Source: CAYRWR01 sp964537555 | GTDB taxonomy: Bacteria; Spirochaetota; Brevinematia; Brevinematales; CAYRWR01 | NCBI GenBank assembly: GCA_964537555.1 | Contig: CAZIAD010000014.1 | Coordinates: 8,523 to 72,522 of the forward strand | Length of the DNA stretch: 64,000 nucleotides | Direction: 5' to 3' | Shown here: positions 58,944 to 64,000 of the stretch, piece by piece | Layout: every line of letters starts with the position of its first letter | Numbering within the stretch: position 1 is the first letter of the stretch | The notes under the pieces: model-generated | Told to the model about the DNA's origin: nothing | The model's database searches: none | Seen by the model: only the letters and a program-made list of their open reading frames with translations | Position numbers and translations under genes: made by a program

Positions 58944-59887
58944 ACCAGGCCTTTCCAGCTCAGGATAAAGCACTCCAGCTCCAGCCAGGCAAATTCTTCC
59001 GGCCCTGTTTTGGAACGGATCTCAATGGTAGAGAGTACTGACAACATGCGGGACAGGTATTTGAGATTTACACGGGAGGCCAGGCCTTTCAGCTTTTTAA
59101 ATTCATAAGGGCTGATAGATAATTCGGTATAGAGCTGCTCGGCCCGGGGCTGGCTCACTATAGCCCAGAGGTGGCGGGTGGACCGCATGATCATATTGGC
59201 CACTGCGATAACGGACTGATTGTCCAGGCGGAGGTCCTCCACTGCATGGAGTGCCCCTTCCAGGTCCTGACGGAACAGGGCATCGGTCAGGTCAAATACC
59301 GACAGATTGTGAGCCCGGGACAGGCAGGCCTTTACATCCTGGTATTCCAGACGGCTGCCCGCGGAGGCATAATCACAGAGCAGCCTGGTGTAGGCGGCGA
59401 TCTGCTCCAGGTCCTGGTGAGCGAGCTGCAGGATCAGGTCCAGGGCTGTTTCCGCTATTTCCAGCTTATGAGATGACAGCACAGAGCGGATATACTGGGC
59501 CATCTCCTGACTTTTATAGACAGTCTTAAATTCTTTTACTTCCACGTATCCCTTATCTTTGACCAGTTTGCTGACTTTAGCCGGGATCTTTTCCCATTCT
59601 ATGATCAGCACAGTGGATTCATTATACTGAGGCAGGTAGTTTTCAAAATGTGTGAGAAATTCCTCCTTGCGGGATTTATCCTTGATAGATCCGGCATTCC
59701 TCACCACTACTATGTTCTGGCTGCCGAACAGGGAGTTCTGATAGCACTGATCAAAAATGACAGCAGCCGGGGTGTCGTCCCCATAATAGCTACTGATATC
59801 TTCTGAAGAAAATTTATTTAGCATTTTTTCCAGGTGCTGATCCTGGAATACCTTATTAGGGCCGGTTAGTATATGAATAGCTTTCAT
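58940..59887 (-). CDS. holA: DNA polymerase III subunit delta
   Basis: A 315-residue clamp-loader subunit that opens the beta clamp. The fold pattern IHILTGPNKVFQDQHLEKML, SLFGSQNIVVVRNAG, STVLIIEWEKIPAKVSKLV and LAHQDLEQIAAYTRLLCDYA followed by VFDLTDALFRQDLEGALHAVEDL is characteristic; as in all HolA proteins there is no working P-loop. Its 5-prime end overlaps the upstream lipoprotein gene by 32 bp, and its stop overlaps the methyltransferase start, so three genes are tightly coupled. Confidence 0.92.
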   Translation of the reverse strand: MKAIHILTGPNKVFQDQHLEKMLNKFSSEDISSYYGDDTPAAVIFDQCYQNSLFGSQNIVVVRNAGSIKDKSRKEEFLTHFENYLPQYNESTVLIIEWEKIPAKVSKLVKDKGYVEVKEFKTVYKSQEMAQYIRSVLSSHKLEIAETALDLILQLAHQDLEQIAAYTRLLCDYASAGSRLEYQDVKACLSRAHNLSVFDLTDALFRQDLEGALHAVEDLRLDNQSVIAVANMIMRSTRHLWAIVSQPRAEQLYTELSISPYEFKKLKGLASRVNLKYLSRMLSVLSTIEIRSKTGPEEFAWLELECFILSWKGLV

Positions 59888-60587
59888 TGGTATTTCCTAA
59901 AATTTGATAATCAAATTCCGTCTGGCCCTCTCTAAAGGTCTGCCAGCCATATACAATAGCCTCGGACAGGTGCTGAGATGCCTGGGCGATCATGTAGGGT
60001 ACTACGTCATTGGACAGATTCTCATTGGTACCGATCACCAGGAAGCGTTCTGACACAGAGCGGGCTTCCTGAAAGCGGGGGCTGGCTCCCTTGATGATCT
60101 GGACCTGGACCTTGATGATCAGAGAGTACATCAGGGCATCCCCTATGTTGGTTACACTATCTGCCCTGCTGATGGCAAAGTGTTCTATGGTCCCGTTGAC
60201 TATGGCCTGGGCATAGGACAGGCGATTGACTATTCTCAGTCCGTAGTCCTGGAGGTCCAGCTTGAGCCGTTGGTCCAGCTCTGTCTGTAGGCTGCTGAGC
60301 TGGGGGGGAGCTGAGAATAAAGTAAGGTAGATCAGGTCCATGTCATCGGGTAGTCCGGCAGACTGGCCTTTGATATTGACCCGGGCTGCCGCGTCCTGGT
60401 ACAGCACCGCATCTTCATCAGGGAGCTGTATAGCAGGTGGCATCACAGGCAGTCTGCCATCCAGCTCATCCGGAATAGCCGCGGGCCCCAGATGGGAACG
60501 GTTCTCCCGTAGTACCCAGGCGTAGTCACTTTGACAGGATGCAAGACAGAGCAGGAGGGCAGTCAGAATTAAAGTGTTTCTCTTCAT
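59856..60587 (-). CDS. LptE-like outer-membrane lipoprotein
   Basis: A 243-residue lipoprotein (lipobox LLLCLASC, Cys18). The region from LQTELDQRLKLDLQDYGLRIVNRLSYAQAIVNGTIEHF to SERFLVIGTNENLSNDVVPYMIAQASQHLSEAIVYGW has the beta-alpha pattern, the A-x-x-x-x-G-x-I step and the C-terminal helix of LptE/RlpB. The gene lies directly before holA, the classic lptE-holA order. LptE plugs LptD in lipopolysaccharide export. Sequence identity is weak, so the assignment rests on pattern and synteny together. Confidence 0.6.
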   Translation of the reverse strand: MKRNTLILTALLLCLASCQSDYAWVLRENRSHLGPAAIPDELDGRLPVMPPAIQLPDEDAVLYQDAAARVNIKGQSAGLPDDMDLIYLTLFSAPPQLSSLQTELDQRLKLDLQDYGLRIVNRLSYAQAIVNGTIEHFAISRADSVTNIGDALMYSLIIKVQVQIIKGASPRFQEARSVSERFLVIGTNENLSNDVVPYMIAQASQHLSEAIVYGWQTFREGQTEFDYQILGNTNESYSYTNRP

Positions 60588-60601
60588 ATTTCTCCCTGAA
60601 T

Positions 60602-60630
60602 ATTATAAAGCAGCTTGCTAATAAAGCCAA
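60602..60630 (-). promoter_or_regulatory. Promoter of the lptE-like-holA-methyltransferase operon
   Basis: On the minus strand TTGGCT (60630-60625) and TATAAT (60607-60602) are spaced by 17 bp. AGGGAG follows before the ATG at 60587. Confidence 0.65.
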
Positions 60631-60659
60631 AAGAACTATGAAAATATCTAATATGACAC

Positions 60660-60675
60660 TATACGTACACGTATA
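60660..60675. promoter_or_regulatory. Inverted repeat next to the hemolysin III promoter
   Basis: TATACGT and ACGTATA form 7-bp inverted arms around a 2-bp centre. The site ends 4 bp before the -35 box at 60680, a usual place for an activator or repressor. The binding protein is unknown. Confidence 0.5.
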
Positions 60676-60679
60676 TTTA

Positions 60680-60708
60680 TTGACAGGGATATTAGCCCGG
60701 TCTATAAT
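60680..60708 (+). promoter_or_regulatory. Perfect-consensus promoter of the hemolysin III gene
   Basis: TTGACA at 60680-60685 and TATAAT at 60703-60708 are both perfect and spaced by 17 bp. It is the strongest promoter in the window by consensus. Confidence 0.85.
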
Positions 60709-60714
60709 ATGGCT

Positions 60715-61389
60715 ATGAAAGAGAGAAGAATGAGCAGTGACCATCGTTTTAGCCTGGGTGAACAGATCGCCAATGCAGTGACCCATGGAGTGGGTACTTT
60801 ACTGTCCGTGGCAGGACTGGTCCTGCTCATCGTAGACGCAGTGCTTCATGGCAGCCCCCGGCATATTGTGAGTTTTACAGTCTTTGGCAGTACTATGGTG
60901 CTGCTCTACCTGTTTTCGACATTTAATCACTCCCTACAGCACGAGCCCAGCCGTAAGGTCTTTGAGATCCTGGACCATGCCGGGATCTTTATTCTCATAG
61001 CAGGGACCTATATGCCCTTCACCCTGATCGCTATGAAGGGGGCCCTGGGATGGACCCTGTTCGGCGTACAGTGGCTTCTGGCCATCACGGGCATCATACT
61101 CAAAGCCTCCCTGGGCCACAGATTTATCCGGCAGGTGCAGGCTGTGTCCACCATCTTCTATATCATCATGGGATGGATGTTCCTGGGAGGGATACACCTC
61201 CTGGTAAATAGTCTTCCTACAGGGGGGCTGGTCTGGCTCTTTATCGGGGGAGGCTGTTACACCGTCGGAACAATTTTTTTTGCCATGAAAAAATTAAGGT
61301 ATTCCCACCTGATATGGCATCTGTTTGTCCTGGCCGGGTCATTTTCCCATTTCTGGGCTGTGTTCAGGTTTGTGATACAGATACAATAA
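60715..61389 (+). CDS. Hemolysin III / YqfA-type (PAQR-like) membrane protein
   Basis: A 224-residue protein with seven membrane helices. HlyIII/PAQR motifs are FSLGEQIANAVTHGVGTLL, YLFSTFNHSL, EILDHAGIFILIAGTYMPF and the final HLIWHLFVLAGSFSHF, whose His and Asp residues form the metal site of the family. The perfect -10 box ends at 60708, so transcription should begin near 60715, the ATG given here, making a leaderless mRNA; an ATG at 60709 would lie upstream of the transcript start. ATG at 60730 is another option. Physiological role unknown. Confidence 0.9.
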   Translation: MKERRMSSDHRFSLGEQIANAVTHGVGTLLSVAGLVLLIVDAVLHGSPRHIVSFTVFGSTMVLLYLFSTFNHSLQHEPSRKVFEILDHAGIFILIAGTYMPFTLIAMKGALGWTLFGVQWLLAITGIILKASLGHRFIRQVQAVSTIFYIIMGWMFLGGIHLLVNSLPTGGLVWLFIGGGCYTVGTIFFAMKKLRYSHLIWHLFVLAGSFSHFWAVFRFVIQIQ

Positions 61390-61420
61390 GCTATTGATAA
61401 ATATTTAAAAAGGATTCTGA

Positions 61421-61975
61421 ATGAAAAGATTCATTGTGTTTATTCTGCTGATACTATGCAACCGGGGATCTCTCAGTGCTCAGCTCCGATTTATAATCAC
61501 GAATAGCTCTGCCTCTGCAGAAATATTTTTTGGGGAATCCTCCACAGTGCTCAGTAATAAATTTTTACAAGACAAAAGTCAGGTCCTGATCAGCGACCCT
61601 AATGATGCAGGCCAGTTATACATGATAAAGACGCATACTTATCTCAGCAATCATTATTTTGAATGTACCCTGAGCATGGCCGATCAGCTTTTTTATGAGA
61701 TAAGATTTGTCCTGGATGGGCCAGAACATAAGGTCAGACAGGTCTATCAGGATTTCATAAAGGGATATACTAATACATATTCCTATAAGATGATAGACCC
61801 TCATAAGCAGTCAATGCCCTGCCCGGACGGGAGTAGTCATCGATTGAGAGGCTTTGATTTAAGCTACAAAAATATTTCTATAAGATGTGTCATGTATCCC
61901 TGCCTCAAAAATTACCGTTTTGAGCTTATATTCATGGACTGGAATAGCTTTTCCACGGAATTTAAAGATGGGTGA
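61421..61975 (+). CDS. Exported hypothetical protein
   Basis: A 184-residue protein with a signal peptide ending near GSLSA-Q. The rest is unrecognised. It contains three Cys residues near the end (MPCPDGS, IRCVMYPCLKN) besides one in FECTLSM, which could form disulfides. A spaced block FYEIRFVLDGPEHKVRQVYQDFIKGY looks alpha/beta. It lies 31 bp after hemolysin III with AAAGGA upstream and may be cotranscribed. Confidence 0.6.
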   Translation: MKRFIVFILLILCNRGSLSAQLRFIITNSSASAEIFFGESSTVLSNKFLQDKSQVLISDPNDAGQLYMIKTHTYLSNHYFECTLSMADQLFYEIRFVLDGPEHKVRQVYQDFIKGYTNTYSYKMIDPHKQSMPCPDGSSHRLRGFDLSYKNISIRCVMYPCLKNYRFELIFMDWNSFSTEFKDG

Positions 61976-62021
61976 AGAACACTCTGTCTGCAGAAAAAGG
62001 TAAAGCCTTAGTTTTTGTGGC

Positions 62022-63173
62022 CTAGTATAAAGTCCTGCTCAGAACCAGGGAGCCGTCTCCCTGGACCTGGTAAATACGGACCAGGTCTCCACTTACTATG
62101 ACATGAGATCCCAGAGGGATGATGTCATAGGCTTCAGTGGTACTGATATAGCCTTTCCAGACCAGTCCCCCGTTAAATATCCCCTGGTTAAAGTCTGAGA
62201 TATCATAATGGGCCAGCCCTTGCCATCCGTCACAGACATAGAGCTCATTGCCATTGGCACCCAGGCCGTAGGGATAACTCAAGGCAGAGCTATACAAGTG
62301 CTGCATGTTGGTATAGTCATTCAGGTCGACTACTTCCAGCCGGTTGTAAGGCCAGTCCGCAGCATTGCGCAGGGTAATATAGGCCACATTGGACTGCACT
62401 ATCACAGGATCGTAGGCCATAGCGTGGGTAAATTGATTGATATATTGCGGGTTTAAGGGGTCAGAGATACTGTAAATGACCATGCCGGTGCTGGCCCCTA
62501 CAAACAACTTGTCTTCATAAGGGAACAGGGTCTCAGCGTTCCACACCGGAATGGCGGCACTGCTGTTTAGTACTGGATTGGTAGCCACAGTCAGGTCGAA
62601 AGCCTGTACATACTGGTTATCCTTGAGGGTATAGAGTATATCGCCTACTATGCTGAAACGGGACAGCGAGCCTCCGGTATTGACTCCGCCTGAGTCAGCC
62701 ATATCGTACATGACGGGAAAACAGCTACAACCCCATCCTATTCCATCGTACATCATGTCATCACCCATCCAGCCCATACCAAAGGCATCATAGGAAAAGC
62801 CAACAGCATTCCTTAACCGGTTTACCAGAGTTGGATTTACGGGGTCACTGATATCGTAGATGAGCAGATCTCCGTAACTGTCGGCAAAAAGAGTGGTACC
62901 GTATACTGCGATATCCACATTGTTGGAGATGGTGAGAAAACCGATCCGGGAGGGATTATCTATATTGGTGATATTATAAAAATGTACACCGGTGTACAGA
63001 TCATTGATGAGGAGCAGATCTCCGGATACCCACATCTTACCGGGGTCGTTTATCCTGTAGGGATCCACAACTGTGCGGGGCTTTACCCTGGCATCCGGGG
63101 TATAGGCCGACAGGAAGGCCATAGACAGGATGATCAGCCCGTAAATGGCTTTTTTAAAATTCATGTTTTTCAT
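62022..63173 (-). CDS. Exported LVIVD-repeat beta-propeller protein
   Basis: A 383-residue exported protein. Repeats of the LVIVD type recur, each reading roughly V-x-G-x-x-hydrophobic then I-D-I-S-D-P-x-N-P: LFADSYGDLLIYDISDPVNPTLV, YVQAFDLTVATNPVLN, LFVGASTGMVIYSISDPLNPQYI and LYVCDGWQGLAHYDISDFNQG. Such propellers are surface or periplasmic binding scaffolds. ATG at 63173 is chosen because AAGGAG lies 7 bp upstream; eight further codons upstream lie before that site. Confidence 0.78.
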   Translation of the reverse strand: MKNMNFKKAIYGLIILSMAFLSAYTPDARVKPRTVVDPYRINDPGKMWVSGDLLLINDLYTGVHFYNITNIDNPSRIGFLTISNNVDIAVYGTTLFADSYGDLLIYDISDPVNPTLVNRLRNAVGFSYDAFGMGWMGDDMMYDGIGWGCSCFPVMYDMADSGGVNTGGSLSRFSIVGDILYTLKDNQYVQAFDLTVATNPVLNSSAAIPVWNAETLFPYEDKLFVGASTGMVIYSISDPLNPQYINQFTHAMAYDPVIVQSNVAYITLRNAADWPYNRLEVVDLNDYTNMQHLYSSALSYPYGLGANGNELYVCDGWQGLAHYDISDFNQGIFNGGLVWKGYISTTEAYDIIPLGSHVIVSGDLVRIYQVQGDGSLVLSRTLY

Positions 63174-63271
63174 TTGAAGGCTCCTTACTAAAAGCATCAG
63201 TTATAATTTACCACAGTCAGGAACAAAATAAAAAAATCCGGATTATTTTTTTTTATTTTTCCTGACTCGAT

Positions 63272-63943
63272 CTAGGGTAAATACGTAGAAAGGAGAGTGT
63301 ATTCAGAAGGAGTAGCTAATATCCCACCATTGACTTTGAAGTAATAGGTGCCGGCACCCAGAGAAGCTGCAGTAATAATATTTGTAGGGGAATTAGGCGA
63401 TTCATCGCTAAACAGGGAACTTCCTCCCAGGGTGGAGTAAAGAAGAATAGACAGATTGCTGTGAGGATCGATCAGGGTGAACCGGATATTGGTCTCTGAG
63501 GAGAGGCTGAACTGGTACATATCAAAAACGTCATATCCGCTGATGGTGCCCGTGTTGGTCTGCCCGGGTATCAGAGCATAATGGCTGAGGGAGCGGGTCT
63601 CGGTGAGAGTCCATTCCGGATGATCCAGGAATTCCAGCCGTACCTCCTCCTGGGACTCGGTACTATAGCGGTCCACGGTATAACTGATATTGGTGGATAG
63701 TCCCGTACTATAATCCAGAGTAGCCATGGGCTGGTTAGGGTTGAGGCTGCTGTAAGAGCTGGTAAACAAAAAGGCGGTGGAAGCAGTACCCGAAAAAGCT
63801 GTAGCTTGGGGTGAAGACAGGCTAATAGAGATGCTTACTTCATTGCCCCGGTATATGGTCTCCGGGACCGATAATTCTGCCTGGGGCGGGGCTGCACAGC
63901 CTCCCAGTATTAATAAGAATAACAGGGAATAGTAGGTTTTCAT
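63272..63943 (-). CDS. Lipoprotein with a PPC-like C-terminal domain
   Basis: A 223-residue lipoprotein (lipobox LLILGGC, Cys16). The C-terminal about 90 residues (TISGYDVFDMYQFSLSSETNIRFTLIDPHSNLSILLYST, then LGAGTYYFKVNG) match the bacterial pre-peptidase C-terminal (PPC) beta-sandwich. The N-terminal part (AELSVPETIYRGNEVSISISL) is Ig-like. Function unknown; it is probably surface-exposed. Confidence 0.72.
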   Translation of the reverse strand: MKTYYSLLFLLILGGCAAPPQAELSVPETIYRGNEVSISISLSSPQATAFSGTASTAFLFTSSYSSLNPNQPMATLDYSTGLSTNISYTVDRYSTESQEEVRLEFLDHPEWTLTETRSLSHYALIPGQTNTGTISGYDVFDMYQFSLSSETNIRFTLIDPHSNLSILLYSTLGGSSLFSDESPNSPTNIITAASLGAGTYYFKVNGGILATPSEYTLLSTYLP

Positions 63944-64000
63944 GGTGTACCTCCGTATACCATTATTATAGTGAAAAAATTAAAAAAGAAAAGATTTAAC

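Noticed and set aside
1..64000. tRNA or rRNA genes, CRISPR arrays, insertion sequences, integrases, phage genes, toxin-antitoxin pairs
   Set aside because: I looked for cloverleaf-like segments, regularly spaced repeats, transposase or integrase motifs and small gene pairs of known type and found none that I can support.

Overview
The window is about 64 kb of chromosomal DNA of moderate GC content (near 47 % by eye) from a Gram-negative-type, probably anaerobic or microaerophilic bacterium. I think a member of the Spirochaetota is most likely. The reasons are the many lipoproteins and small beta-barrel proteins, a TroA-like metal-binding lipoprotein, a one-piece radical SAM/DUF2344 protein, an A-type flavodiiron protein, a 7TM-DISM kinase with a SpoIIE-type phosphatase, and an LptE-like lipoprotein in front of holA. 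No rRNA or tRNA is present to confirm this, and the lineage below phylum is unresolved. No prophage, insertion sequence, CRISPR array or obvious genomic island was seen.

Layout. 1-7.7 kb: the end of pheT, then a lipid-synthesis and RNA-processing operon (rpmF, plsX, fabH, fabG, fabF, rnc, yicC, gmk) behind a clear sigma70 promoter; acpP is absent from its usual place between fabG and fabF. 7.7-12.5 kb: a DHH phosphoesterase, a TetR regulator, a membrane diguanylate cyclase, and a two-gene unit whose promoter carries a perfect 14-bp palindrome exactly between -35 and -10. 12.6-20.7 kb: a DUF2207 protein, Bcp peroxiredoxin, B12-type radical SAM/DUF2344 protein, HAD phosphatase and several lipoproteins. 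20.9-28 kb: a metal-related block with feoA, feoB, a 49-residue FeoB-associated Cys-rich protein, a CDF-like membrane protein, a porin, an FMN-binding-domain protein, a frameshifted beta-barrel gene and a TroA-like lipoprotein. 28-31 kb: flavodiiron protein and a YbiT-type ABC-F ATPase. 31-46 kb: a large LamG lipoprotein, two 'outer-membrane protein plus lipoprotein' gene pairs, a six-PAS hybrid kinase, GNAT, ArgD-like aminotransferase, GalT, a slipped membrane-protein gene and a BAX-inhibitor-like protein. 46-50.6 kb: WD40-like protein, murA, a CDF transporter and a DUF456 protein. 50.6-54.6 kb: a compact signalling operon with one 7TM histidine kinase and three related receivers, one fused to a PP2C phosphatase. 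54.7-64 kb: a second copy of the 20.1-kb secreted family, glutamine amidotransferase, rsmG, apbE, a SpoU methyltransferase, holA, an LptE-like lipoprotein, hemolysin III and surface proteins.

How genes may work together. The fab genes, plsX and murA serve membrane and wall synthesis. FeoAB, the Cys-rich protein, the porin, the FMN-binding-domain protein and ApbE (about 31 kb away) could together form a flavin-dependent extracytoplasmic iron route, but that is inference. The 50.6-54.6 kb operon looks like a partner-switching or branched phosphorelay module.

Regulatory signals are unusually easy to read here: many genes have TTGNNN-N17-TATAAT-like promoters with exactly 17-bp spacing, followed by strong AAGGAG sites. 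Two promoters (rsmG and hemolysin III) sit so close to the start codon that leaderless mRNAs are predicted. Nine Rho-independent terminators are visible. Two genes carry single-base frameshifts in homopolymer runs and need read-level checking. I did not find a clearly new defence or mobile system; the best leads are the palindrome-in-promoter unit, the three-receiver phosphatase operon, the A6-slippage gene, and the paralogous secreted family.
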